Notes under the pieces: generated by a model
Database searches by the model: none
What the model saw: only the letters and a program-made list of their open reading frames with translations
What the model was told of the DNA's origin: nothing
Assembly (NCBI GenBank): GCA_947623735.1
Contig: CANQHE010000009.1
Location: 1 to 36,495, forward strand
Length of the DNA stretch: 36,495 nucleotides
Source: an uncultured Bacilli bacterium
Lineage (GTDB): Bacteria; Bacillota_I; Bacilli_A; RF39; UBA660
Reading direction: 5' to 3'
Translations under genes and position numbers: made by a program
Shown: positions 8,369 through 15,761 of the stretch, one piece after another
Position numbering within the stretch: position 1 is the first letter of the stretch
How the letters are laid out: the number at the start of each line of letters is the position of its first letter

Positions 8369-10027
8369 TTAATATTTTAATTTAAAAATTTCTAATCTTT
8401 TTTTCATTCTTTCTTTACCTAAAATTTGCATAATATCATACAAATTAGGTGTCATATCAAGGGTTGTTAAAACAACTCTCATAACCATAGTAAAATCAGC
8501 AATACTCCCTTTATAATTATTAGGATTTTCTTTATATACTTTCATATTTTCTTGATATCCCATTTTAGTACATAATTCTTTTATTTTATTAAACCATTCT
8601 TCTTCTAAATCTTCTTCATTATAATAATTATCTAAATACTCTTCCATAATCTTTATAATCTCATCTTTATCAGTTATCTTTCCCAAATGATATTCAATAT
8701 CTCTATTCCAAGCTTCATCATACATATACCAAGATTTATCAAAAATACCTGCATAATTTTCATAATCTTTACGTGGTTTTTTACCATTTCTCTCAATATT
8801 TAAAAACTTAATTGTATCTGTCTCATTCTTACTTATAATATCATATACTTCTTTATTATATTTTTCCGCCCAATTCTTATATTCTTGATATAATTCTGTA
8901 GCTTTCATCTTGGCAATATAATTCTTACTTATATTATCTAGTTTATCAAGATCAAATAACGCTCCACTTGGACTCATTTTTTTAGGACTAAAAGGAAATT
9001 CATAAAATGGTTTATCCGGATTATTCCCTCGCCACTCTTCATAATTAGAATTAGCAATTGTAAGTACGGCATCTATAACCGCCATAATTGGATAACCTTT
9101 TTCTTCATAATAAAACATTAAAGCTTCAGGATCTTTTCTTTTTGAAATTTTTCTAATCGTATCTCCATCTTTTTTTAATATTAATGACGTATGAATATAT
9201 TTTGGCATCTTATACCCAAAAGTTTTAAATAATTCATAATGTAAAGGAACACTGCTCATCCATTCATTACCTCTTACTACATGAGTAGTCCGCATCAAAT
9301 GATCATCAACTAAATGTGCAAAATGATAAGTTGGAAGTAAATCGCCACTTTTCATGATTGGAACGTCTAAATCATTTTCTGGAAATTCAATTTTCCCTTG
9401 CGTTAAATCTTCAAACACAAATTTTCGATTAAAATCCCCCTGTGATTTAAAACGAATAACAAACTTTTCGCCATTCTTTATTCTCTTCGCAGCTTCATCC
9501 GGTGTTAAATCGCGACATTTCGCATACTTTCCATATATTCCAATTCTTTTTTTACTTTTTTGTTGATAATCTCTTATCTCTGTTAATTCATCAGGTGTTA
9601 AAAAGCATGGATAAGCTCTTCCAATACTAATTAAATATTTCACAAAAGCATGATATATTTCTATTCTCTCACTTTGAATATAAGGTCCATATTCTCCTAC
9701 TACTTTTCCCTGATATTCATATTCATCCGGCATAATATTATAATGATTTAAAATATGATGAATAAAATCTACGGCACCTTCTACAGTTCTTGCTTGGTCG
9801 GTATCTTCATTTCTTAAGAAAAATACTCCGCCACTAGATTTAGCCAGTACATAATTTATTGTTGCACTCATCATATTACCAATATGCATAAACCCTGTCG
9901 GACTTGGGGCATATCTTACAACTTTTGCTCCTTCTTTTAAATTTCTTTCTGGATATATTTTTTCATAATCTTCCGGTGTTTTATCTATATTTGGAAATAT
10001 TAAATCTGCCAAATCTTTATAGGTCAT
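8369..10027 (-). CDS. gltX: Glutamyl-tRNA synthetase
   Basis: Class I aminoacyl-tRNA synthetase charging tRNA-Glu. The 552-residue protein has YAPSPTGFMHIGN (HIGH motif, about 39-51), RNEDTDQAR binding-pocket residues, and KISKR (KMSKS motif, near 290), followed by an anticodon-binding domain. It is longer than the 470-490 residue E. coli or Bacillus type because of an N-terminal lead of about 35 residues and extra C-terminal length, a form seen in some Clostridia and relatives. Start ATG has AGGAAGAGGG upstream. It could serve as a non-discriminating enzyme that also makes Glu-tRNA-Gln, which the sequence does not settle. Confidence 0.93.
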   Translation of the reverse strand: MTYKDLADLIFPNIDKTPEDYEKIYPERNLKEGAKVVRYAPSPTGFMHIGNMMSATINYVLAKSSGGVFFLRNEDTDQARTVEGAVDFIHHILNHYNIMPDEYEYQGKVVGEYGPYIQSERIEIYHAFVKYLISIGRAYPCFLTPDELTEIRDYQQKSKKRIGIYGKYAKCRDLTPDEAAKRIKNGEKFVIRFKSQGDFNRKFVFEDLTQGKIEFPENDLDVPIMKSGDLLPTYHFAHLVDDHLMRTTHVVRGNEWMSSVPLHYELFKTFGYKMPKYIHTSLILKKDGDTIRKISKRKDPEALMFYYEEKGYPIMAVIDAVLTIANSNYEEWRGNNPDKPFYEFPFSPKKMSPSGALFDLDKLDNISKNYIAKMKATELYQEYKNWAEKYNKEVYDIISKNETDTIKFLNIERNGKKPRKDYENYAGIFDKSWYMYDEAWNRDIEYHLGKITDKDEIIKIMEEYLDNYYNEEDLEEEWFNKIKELCTKMGYQENMKVYKENPNNYKGSIADFTMVMRVVLTTLDMTPNLYDIMQILGKERMKKRLEIFKLKY

Positions 10028-10122
10028 AATTAATCCCTCTTCCTGTACTTTATTTTACTTTAAATTTTTAAAAAAGTAAATGAAAAGTAAAAGAGTTATT
10101 TATATAATTATCTAAATTACTA

Positions 10123-10151
10123 TTTACAATTAAAAAAAAATATACTAAAAT
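10123..10151 (+). promoter_or_regulatory. Promoter of the TPR-like gene
   Basis: TTTACA, 17 bases, TAAAAT, about 20 bases before the ATG at 10172; ribosome site GAGGTGG. Confidence 0.55.
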
Positions 10152-10171
10152 ACTAACTTCGAGGTGGCAAA

Positions 10172-10978
10172 ATGACAAATCTTTATTCATATTTAAGAAA
10201 TTTATCATTAAATGAAATTTTAACTATCCCTGATTTAACTGATTTATCCGAAGAAGAAAAAATAATCTATACTATTGCTTTTTATGATAAAAATAATTAT
10301 CCTGAAAAAGTTATTAATAATTATTTAAAAAAAGTATCTAAAACTTTTAGTACTAATAATTCGATTATAGAATTAATATCTCATCTTAAATCTTTTTTAA
10401 AAAATAAACCTAAAATCTTTGATATTAATGTCTATCTTAGTTTTAATATTCTAAAAAAAAATCCCCAGAATCAAAAAACCACCAACATGAATCCCATAAT
10501 ATGTCATGAATTAAAAGAGATGTTAAAAGCTGAAGATTATGCTAATATCTTAAATATTTGCAATAATGAAACATATGCCAATGATCCTAATATACAAAGT
10601 TTTAAACTAAAAGTTTTATATCGCTTAAAAAAAGATAACGAAGCCAAAATTCTTCGTCGTAAATTTCCTAATAATTCTATGATCCAATTAGTTTATATTA
10701 ACTATTTAATTGCTAATAAAAGATATAAAAAAGCTTTAAAAAAATGTTCCCGCAATATTTTTAGAAATGATTCAGCAATTCAAAAAAACAGAATAAAATT
10801 ATTATTAATGTTTGAAAGATATGAAGAAGCCTATGTCATTGCATCTGACCCTTTATTTGCTAAAGAATATGATTTCCAAGATTTTAAAAGAAACATTGAA
10901 AGATATTTTCTTCTAAGATTCTTAAAAGTTCTAAAAACCATGGAGAGTGAAAAAACTTCTTTAGCCAGAAAGTTATAA
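10172..10978 (+). CDS. Uncharacterised helical, TPR-like protein
   Basis: I do not recognise a named family. The 268-residue protein is strongly helical and basic. Residues from about 110 onward show repeated helix pairs (LKEMLKAEDYANIL, LYRLKKDNEAKIL, NYLIANKRYKKALKKC, LLMFERYEEAYVIA) with the spacing of tetratricopeptide repeats. There is no signal peptide or membrane segment, so it is probably a cytoplasmic scaffold or adaptor. It is convergent with the 3' half of sigK, and the two stop codons overlap by six bases. Confidence 0.6.
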   Translation: MTNLYSYLRNLSLNEILTIPDLTDLSEEEKIIYTIAFYDKNNYPEKVINNYLKKVSKTFSTNNSIIELISHLKSFLKNKPKIFDINVYLSFNILKKNPQNQKTTNMNPIICHELKEMLKAEDYANILNICNNETYANDPNIQSFKLKVLYRLKKDNEAKILRRKFPNNSMIQLVYINYLIANKRYKKALKKCSRNIFRNDSAIQKNRIKLLLMFERYEEAYVIASDPLFAKEYDFQDFKRNIERYFLLRFLKVLKTMESEKTSLARKL

Positions 10979-11344
10979 TCCCTTATTATTTTTTAAAAAT
11001 TCCCTTAATACTTTAGTTAAGGCTCTTTTTTCAATTCTTGAAACATAACTTCTTGAAATATGCAGAGTCTTAGCTATTTCTTTTTGGGTTTGTTCTTCTT
11101 CATTTAAAAGTCCATATCTTTTAATTAAAATTTCTTTTTCTCTCGGACTAAGTATTTTAAAATACTTTTTTAAAAGCATTACATTTTCTTTTGTATGTAA
11201 CATATCTATAATATCTATTGAATCATCTTTAATTACTTCCATTAAACTTACTTCATTACCATCTTTATCAAAACCTATCGCATCATTTAAACTAACCGTA
11301 TTATTATTTTTCTTATTACTTCTAAAGTGCATTAATATTTCATT
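10973..11344 (-). CDS. sigK: Sigma-K, C-terminal part (split gene)
   Basis: Encodes the second part of the mother-cell sporulation sigma factor, from EILMHFRSNKK onward. It includes the SLNDAIGFDKDGNEVSL linker, the LSPREKEILIKRYGL region 4.1 and the QKEIAKTLHISRSYVSRIEKRAL promoter-recognition helix-turn-helix. The track ORF starts at a GTG inside the inserted element (11356), giving four foreign residues (M-I-I-A) that would be lost on excision. Joined to the upstream part at the AATG core it gives CIEN-EILMHFR in frame, as in Bacillus sigma-K, for a 234-residue product (112 + 122). It should have no function until the element is excised. Confidence 0.93.
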   Translation of the reverse strand, partial: NEILMHFRSNKKNNNTVSLNDAIGFDKDGNEVSLMEVIKDDSIDIIDMLHTKENVMLLKKYFKILSPREKEILIKRYGLLNEEEQTQKEIAKTLHISRSYVSRIEKRALTKVLREFLKNNKGL

Positions 11345-13076
11345 CGCGATTATCACTTAAAAGAACAATTTGATCTTCAAACATCGACTTACCAAGCGCT
11401 GTTTGTTTTTTTGATCCTATCAGATCAACGTATATATCTTTGCCATCAGTATAACAATTTTTTATAAATAACTTTAAAAAATTTCTTTTTGATAATAAAT
11501 CTAATTCCTTAAAATTATCCATATAATTATCCAGAATATATATAATCATTTGATTAAATTCTTGATCAGTATAAGATCCTGATTTTTCTATTTTAAGTTC
11601 CTTAATTTTTGCAACAATTTCTTCATCTTCTTGTTTTAAATCTTTTATTTTATTTTGGATATCATTTAATATTTCTTTATCAATACATTGAATACGCGAT
11701 ATATAATTTTTAATACTTATAAGATTTTGATTATGTTTCTTTTCTAAAACTTCTAATTCACTATTTTTCTTATCTTTATTATAATTTTCATTTTTAATAA
11801 TTTTAAATAATTCTTGATATAGTTCACCTGTAATATTTGCGAGTCTCTTAATCCCAGCAAAAACTAAATTATCTCCTTCATTTCCATTAATATTAGAACA
11901 ATTACACTTTTTACCTTTAGATCTCATTTTTAAATCACATATATAATTAAACTTTCTATCCCCATTAAAAAGTGTTACATTTCTAAGTTTTGGCCTCATC
12001 AAATTTCCACAATATTTACATTTCAATATCCCCGATAGAATAGAATTATTTTTAATTGGAAGTCTATATGCTTTATTTTGATTACTATCCAGTAACATTT
12101 GAACTTCTACCCAATCTTTACCTTTAATAATTCCCCGATGTTTGCCTATAGCATTTATCCATTCTTCTTTATCTTTAAGTATAACTCTTCCCATTTTAGT
12201 CTTACCTGTCTTATTATAACTCATAGTGCCATAAGTTCCATCCCAATCAATCTCTTCATTAAATATATCCATATTATTAGTTTTAAAGTAATTAAACATA
12301 TCTTTATCGGCTATTGCATAAACCGGATTAGTAAGTATTTTTTTAAGTCCCCAGCGGGCAAAATCACATTCACGTCTTGTTTTTAAATTATTATTAAGTA
12401 AAAATGTTTCTAAATTAGTTAAAGATTTTAATTCTAAATATTTAGTATATATAAGTTTTATAATCTCTAATTCATCATTTATAGGACTTAATTTATATAT
12501 TGCCACTTTTTTACCATTAATATTAAACTTCTCCATTTTTTGTGACTCATACCCCATTGGTGTATTACCTCCAAGCCAGCGTCCAGTCTTAGCTAGTTCC
12601 ATCATATTATCTTTAATACGCTCAGCTATAGTCTCACGCTCTAATTGGGCAAAAGTCATTGTTATCATAAGCATTGCTCGACCCATTGATGTAGTAGTAT
12701 CAAAACTTTCAGATACACTAACAAATTTAGTATTATATTGTTCTAGTTCATTATACATCTCACAGAAATCTAAAACATTACGGGAAAGTCTATCTAATTT
12801 ATAAACCACTATCATTTTAACTTGTTTATCTTTAACAAGTTGCATCATCTCTTGAAATTGCGGGCGTCTAACATCTTTCCCACTAAAACCCTCGTCTTGT
12901 TTAATAATAATATCTTCTTCCTTCATATTTAGATCAAACTTACTCTTAATATAAGCTTTACATATTTCAATTTGATTTTCTACAGACTCACCTTTACCAG
13001 TAAACTTTGACTTCCGGGAATATATCACATATTTTCTCAGATCATTCCTAATTTTTTTTATATCTTCACTATCCAT
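11340..13076 (-). CDS. spoIVCA: Large serine recombinase of the sigK element (SpoIVCA-like)
   Basis: Site-specific recombinase expected to cut out the element and rejoin sigK. The 578-residue protein has the resolvase catalytic domain (YVIYSRKS with nucleophile Ser at about 20, DEGFSGKDVRRPQFQ, YKLDRLSRNVLDF, QLERETIAERIKDNM). A recombinase domain follows, then a zinc ribbon (CKYCG...CDLKMRSKGKKCNC, about 350-395), a coiled coil (about 415-480) and a short tail. Start ATG has AGAAAGGAATTAA upstream. Its last codons lie in the attachment site: the 16-bp arm encodes part of the tail and the stop TGA overlaps the AATG core. It is divergent from the cargo gene. Homologues in other spore formers are made in the mother cell under sigma-E; I could not identify such a promoter with confidence. 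Confidence 0.93.
   Translation of the reverse strand: MDSEDIKKIRNDLRKYVIYSRKSKFTGKGESVENQIEICKAYIKSKFDLNMKEEDIIIKQDEGFSGKDVRRPQFQEMMQLVKDKQVKMIVVYKLDRLSRNVLDFCEMYNELEQYNTKFVSVSESFDTTTSMGRAMLMITMTFAQLERETIAERIKDNMMELAKTGRWLGGNTPMGYESQKMEKFNINGKKVAIYKLSPINDELEIIKLIYTKYLELKSLTNLETFLLNNNLKTRRECDFARWGLKKILTNPVYAIADKDMFNYFKTNNMDIFNEEIDWDGTYGTMSYNKTGKTKMGRVILKDKEEWINAIGKHRGIIKGKDWVEVQMLLDSNQNKAYRLPIKNNSILSGILKCKYCGNLMRPKLRNVTLFNGDRKFNYICDLKMRSKGKKCNCSNINGNEGDNLVFAGIKRLANITGELYQELFKIIKNENYNKDKKNSELEVLEKKHNQNLISIKNYISRIQCIDKEILNDIQNKIKDLKQEDEEIVAKIKELKIEKSGSYTDQEFNQMIIYILDNYMDNFKELDLLSKRNFLKLFIKNCYTDGKDIYVDLIGSKKQTALGKSMFEDQIVLLSDNRE
11341..11366. other. Attachment site at the sigK C-terminal junction
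   Basis: Core CATT (AATG on the sigK strand) at 11341-11344, six bases, then the 16-bp arm TATCACTTAAAAGAAC at 11351-11366. The same arm occurs inverted at 14347-14362. Confidence 0.88.
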
Positions 13077-13158
13077 AAAATTAATTCCTTTCTGTATATT
13101 ATTACATAAATATTTTTACTATTATTTGTAAATTAAATTCTCTTAATTATAACATATG

Positions 13159-13187
13159 TTTACTTAACCTTTTTTATCTGCTATAAT
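13159..13187 (+). promoter_or_regulatory. Promoter of the cargo gene in the sigK element
   Basis: TTTACT, 17 bases, TATAAT, then AGAAAGGAG before the ATG at 13211. This vegetative-type promoter suggests the cargo is made independently of sporulation. Confidence 0.7.
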
Positions 13188-13210
13188 TAATATTAGAAAG
13201 GAGTTAATTT

Positions 13211-14044
13211 ATGGATAATCAAACAAAGAATACCAAATTATATGTATTAATTGCTATTTTATTTGTGTTAGTACTAGCATTAGTGTCATACATTATCTAT
13301 GACAAAACTCAAAACAAAACACCAGTAGAAACTCCAACTACTGATAAAACAAATACTGATGAGGATAGCGATGCTTTAGTTTCTAAAATAGATGATACTA
13401 AAGACTGGATATATGATGCTGAATATACCAAAAATGTAACTGCTGAATCTTATAAAACTAGTTCTAAAACTTACTATTCTAAAGATATTGTTGTGCCTTA
13501 CATAAATATCAAATCATCTTATGTCGAAAGTTCTAACAACGAAATTAAAAGTATATTTGAAGATGCTATCAAAACTTATAACCTTGGTGTAAATGATAAA
13601 ACAACTTATATAGATGAATGTAATTACCAAAAATATAATGACAATGATGTTTTATCTGTTTTATTAACTTATGGTGTTGGTGCTACTGATGTAGTTCACC
13701 CTAAATATTATACTTATAACATTGATTTAAAAACAGGAAAAGAACTAACATATGAAGAAGTATATAATATAGCTGGTTTTACATCTACTAATATTACTTC
13801 TAAAGTTGAAAATGCCATTACAAAAGTTATGCAAGAAAATATGTCAAATTTTTCTTCTGAAAATTATCCTAATGGAACAAATTTTGACACTTATAACAAT
13901 GAAAGTATAAATAATTATAAAAATTCTATTAGCAATAATACATTAAAATATTTTTTAACTGATAATGGCCAATTAAACATTGTCGTTAAATTAAGTATTC
14001 CGGCTGGAACTGGAGAATTTGACACAGTTATTACAGTAGATTAA
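13211..14044 (+). CDS. Membrane-anchored extracellular protein, DUF3298/RsiV-like domain
   Basis: A 277-residue protein with a short cytoplasmic start, one membrane helix (about 11-31), a Thr/Asp-rich linker and an extracellular domain. The pattern YYTYNIDLKTGKELTYEEVY near 180 is like DUF3298/PdaC domains found in RsiV, the lysozyme-sensing anti-sigma factor, and in surface deacetylases. No deacetylase catalytic domain follows and no ECF sigma gene is adjacent, so a binding or inhibitory role at the cell surface is the most that can be proposed. It is the main cargo of the sigK element, with its own promoter and terminator. Confidence 0.6.
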   Translation: MDNQTKNTKLYVLIAILFVLVLALVSYIIYDKTQNKTPVETPTTDKTNTDEDSDALVSKIDDTKDWIYDAEYTKNVTAESYKTSSKTYYSKDIVVPYINIKSSYVESSNNEIKSIFEDAIKTYNLGVNDKTTYIDECNYQKYNDNDVLSVLLTYGVGATDVVHPKYYTYNIDLKTGKELTYEEVYNIAGFTSTNITSKVENAITKVMQENMSNFSSENYPNGTNFDTYNNESINNYKNSISNNTLKYFLTDNGQLNIVVKLSIPAGTGEFDTVITVD

Positions 14045-14060
14045 AAATAAATTACTTTAA

Positions 14061-14090
14061 GTATATAGTTATTTGCTATATGCTTTTTTT
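14061..14090 (+). terminator. Terminator of the cargo gene
   Basis: TATAG/CTATA-centred hairpin (GTATATAG...CTATATGC) followed by a run of seven T. Confidence 0.75.
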
Positions 14091-14113
14091 ATAACCAAAA
14101 ATATAAAAAAAAA

Positions 14114-14142
14114 TTAATAGTTATTCTAATTTCACATATAAT
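14114..14142 (+). promoter_or_regulatory. Possible promoter of the 58-codon ORF
   Basis: TTAATA, 17 bases, TATAAT, ending 14 bases before the ATG. The -35 box is weak. Confidence 0.4.
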
Positions 14143-14156
14143 TAATCGGTGATAAT

Positions 14157-14333
14157 ATGAAACTAATAATGAATCTCCCCAGTAATAAGACTGGTTGGAA
14201 TGAGTTTAATCATGAATTTGCCAAATTACAAAGTAAACTTATCTTATTAGGAATTAATAAACTAAATATAAGTTTTGAAACCAAAGAAAAACTTCTATAT
14301 ACCCTATTAGATAAAATAAAAGAAAGATTTTAG
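14157..14333 (+). CDS. Small protein of the sigK element, candidate recombination directionality factor
   Basis: A 58-residue ORF too short for the track: MKLIMNLPSNKTGWNEF... to ...KIKERF. GGTGATA lies just before the ATG and a possible promoter is upstream. It is basic and amphipathic, with no transmembrane segment. It sits 13 bases inside the arm of the attachment site and points towards it. Small directionality factors are often encoded near the att site in serine-integrase elements; in C. difficile the small skin-encoded protein CD1234 is needed for excision. I see no motif that proves the function, so the assignment rests on size and position. Confidence 0.55.
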   Translation: MKLIMNLPSNKTGWNEFNHEFAKLQSKLILLGINKLNISFETKEKLLYTLLDKIKERF

Positions 14334-14346
14334 TTATATATCAAAA

Positions 14347-14370
14347 GTTCTTTTAAGTGATAGTTGCATT
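14347..14370. other. Attachment site at the sigK N-terminal junction
   Basis: The arm GTTCTTTTAAGTGATA (14347-14362), four bases, then core CATT at 14367-14370. It is the inverted partner of the site at 11341-11366. Confidence 0.88.
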
Positions 14371-14703
14371 TTCAATACATCTTGCCGCATACGTTGTTAT
14401 TTTAGTAGCTCTACTCTGGTTATAAGAATCTATTCCCTTAATTAACCCAATTGTCCCAATACTAATTAAATCATCAGTATCATACATCTTATTATCAAAT
14501 TTCTTTACAATATGGGCAACTAATCTTAAATTATGCAGAATTAATTTATTTCTTGCTTCTTTATCACCAGCAAGCATTTTCCTAATTGCTTCTTCCTCTT
14601 TTTTTTCCCCTAAAGGCTCCGGGAATACTTGATTTGAATAACTACCAGTAAAAAAGAGCATATCCCGAATTATATTAAGTAAATTTAAAAACATAAAAAA
14701 CAC
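14353..14703 (-). CDS. sigK: Sigma-K, N-terminal part with pro-sequence (split gene)
   Basis: Encodes a hydrophobic pro-sequence of about 20 residues (MFFMFLNLLNIIRDMLFF...), then PEPLGEKKEEEAIRKM, then sigma region 2 (ARNKLILHNLRLVAHIVKKF, DLISIGTIGLIKGID, TTYAARCIEN). The match to Bacillus sigma-K is close. The last four residues before the stop (A-T-I-T) come from the inserted element. Residues 1-112 are the sigK part. The ribosome site is AGGAAGTG. The pro-sequence implies proteolytic activation in the mother cell as in Bacillus (SpoIVFB), unlike C. difficile, whose sigma-K lacks one. Both controls, excision and pro-protein processing, are therefore predicted here. Confidence 0.93.
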   Translation of the reverse strand: MFFMFLNLLNIIRDMLFFTGSYSNQVFPEPLGEKKEEEAIRKMLAGDKEARNKLILHNLRLVAHIVKKFDNKMYDTDDLISIGTIGLIKGIDSYNQSRATKITTYAARCIENATIT

Positions 14704-14744
14704 TTCCTAATAAACTATATTAGAAAATATATTTTTTTAATACT

Positions 14745-14972
14745 TTACTTCAAAAAGAACTTATCTAAACTAACCTCAAGAATAACACTTATCTTATATA
14801 AATCATATATTGATATTTTTATATCTATTAGTTTTTCCAAACGCTTTAAATAATTAACATCAATCTCAGCATTTAAAGCCAGTTCTTCTAAACTCATATG
14901 GGCTTCTTCTCTAAATTTCTTTATATTTTTCGCTACCATAGTATACATATCTCTATCAAAATTTTCTTCCAT
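14745..14972 (-). CDS. Small XRE-family DNA-binding protein, copy 2
   Basis: A single helix-turn-helix domain of about 75 residues (NIKKFREEAHMSLEELALNAEIDVNYLKRLE...SLDKFF). The track ORF begins at a TTG; the ATG twelve bases further on has GGTGA five bases before it and is taken as the start. It is a paralogue of the preceding gene (same LYKISVxLxVxxDKFF ending). It lies directly upstream of the sigK 5' part on the same strand, which suggests but does not prove a link to its control. Confidence 0.75.
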   Translation of the reverse strand: MEENFDRDMYTMVAKNIKKFREEAHMSLEELALNAEIDVNYLKRLEKLIDIKISIYDLYKISVILEVSLDKFFLK

Positions 14973-15022
14973 AGCTTTCACCAACTAATATTGTACACTC
15001 TTTTGGTAAATTTAGGAAGTCC

Positions 15023-15268
15023 TTATTCTTCAAAAAACTTATCCATTGTAACATCTAAAACTACAGATATTTTATATAAAGTATTAAGACTCATTCCCTC
15101 TTTACCAAATGTTGATTCAAAACGTCTTAAAAAATCATTAGATACCCCAATATCTAAAGCCAACTGTTCTTGCGTAATACCTGCTATCTTTCGATACTTC
15201 CTCACATTTCTTGCTACTACTTCAATAATATTTACATTAAAATTAAATTCTCTTTTAAATGTTGTCAT
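15023..15268 (-). CDS. Small XRE-family DNA-binding protein, copy 1
   Basis: About 81 residues with one helix-turn-helix (NVRKYRKIAGITQEQLALDIGVSNDFLRRFE). The track start is a GTG at 15286; the ATG at 15268 follows GGAGATGA by eight bases and is preferred. A good promoter lies upstream. It forms a tandem pair with the next gene and is probably autoregulatory, though no operator is certain. Confidence 0.75.
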   Translation of the reverse strand: MTTFKREFNFNVNIIEVVARNVRKYRKIAGITQEQLALDIGVSNDFLRRFESTFGKEGMSLNTLYKISVVLDVTMDKFFEE

Positions 15269-15367
15269 TAGCCTTTTCATCTCCACTATTATTTTACTAG
15301 TTTACAAGATTTTAATCTATGAAGTTATACTTCCTTATCTTATCTTTTCATCTACTTTCTATGATAA

Positions 15368-15396
15368 ATTATAAATTAAAAAAGGCATTTAAACAA
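15368..15396 (-). promoter_or_regulatory. Promoter of the small XRE genes
   Basis: Minus strand TTGTTT, 17 bases, TATAAT. Confidence 0.6.
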
Positions 15397-15493
15397 GAGG
15401 AAAATTTTAGCTTTTTTTGTCGAGTTTGTGTCAAATTTCAATATTATTGATATTTTATAAAACATATTGTATCTTAAATAAAAATAACATTTT

Positions 15494-15652
15494 AAAAAAA
15501 CTAGAGTTCTGTTACTCTAGCAATCTTTTTTAGTCCCTACTTGACGGCTTAGGTACTCCTCTTTTTTGGTTCCCACTTAACGGTTAGGGTCCTCCTCTTT
15601 TTTAGTTCCCATTTAACGGCTTGGGTACTCCTCTTTTTTTATACTTTCGTAT
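15494..15652 (-). ncRNA. Small RNA B: three 36-nt tandem hairpins
   Basis: Minus-strand transcript predicted from promoter TTGACA-N17-TATATT and a perfect terminator (CTAGAGT/ACTCTAG then seven T). Between them are three consecutive 36-base units, each AAAAAAGAGGAG followed by a hairpin with stem AGT-x-CCCA/TGGG-x-ACT or variants and a loop like AAGCCGTTAA. Between units, stem pairs change together (CCCA:TGGG in one, CCTA:TAGG in another; AG:CT against GG:CC), which supports RNA structure. I recognise no known RNA family. Confidence 0.72.
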
Positions 15653-15658
15653 AAATAA

Positions 15659-15687
15659 AATATATCATATAAGAAATAAAATGTCAA
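15659..15687 (-). promoter_or_regulatory. Promoter of small RNA B
   Basis: Minus strand TTGACA, 17 bases, TATATT, within a block (GTCAAACTAA...ATAAATAAAATATA on the plus strand) that is repeated at small RNA A. Confidence 0.75.
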
Positions 15688-15761
15688 ACTAACAAGCTTT
15701 CATAATACTATTAATTCCTCAAAAATTCTATATACACTAAATTTACAATATCTTTACAAAT

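Larger units (their letters stand above)
11345..14370. mobile_element. Compact skin-like element interrupting sigK (about 3,026 bp)
   Basis: The sequence between the two AATG cores splits sigK at the same codons (CIEN/EILM) as the skin elements of Bacillus. It contains a large serine recombinase, a membrane-anchored protein and a 58-codon ORF, with no phage genes. The ends carry perfect 16-bp inverted arms (11351-11366 and 14347-14362). In the excised circle they would flank a 14-base spacer whose central dinucleotide is AA, inside the shared AATG. Excision at that core restores one open sigK frame. This is far shorter than the B. subtilis (about 48 kb) and C. difficile (about 15 kb) elements. 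Confidence 0.92.

Noticed and set aside
13077-13158. A sigma-E promoter for the recombinase
   Set aside because: Expected from other spore formers, but no convincing -35/-10 pair could be picked out in this AT-rich gap.
10973-14703. sigK as a simple pseudogene
   Set aside because: Both halves are intact and in frame when joined at the shared AATG core, and the interruption has matching att arms and a recombinase.
14898-15374. 158-residue plus-strand ORF
   Set aside because: Antisense shadow of the two small XRE genes and their promoter.
15520-15640. Three 36-base repeats resembling a CRISPR array
   Set aside because: The units are directly adjacent with no variable spacers, form hairpins with compensating changes, and have a promoter and terminator; no cas genes are near.
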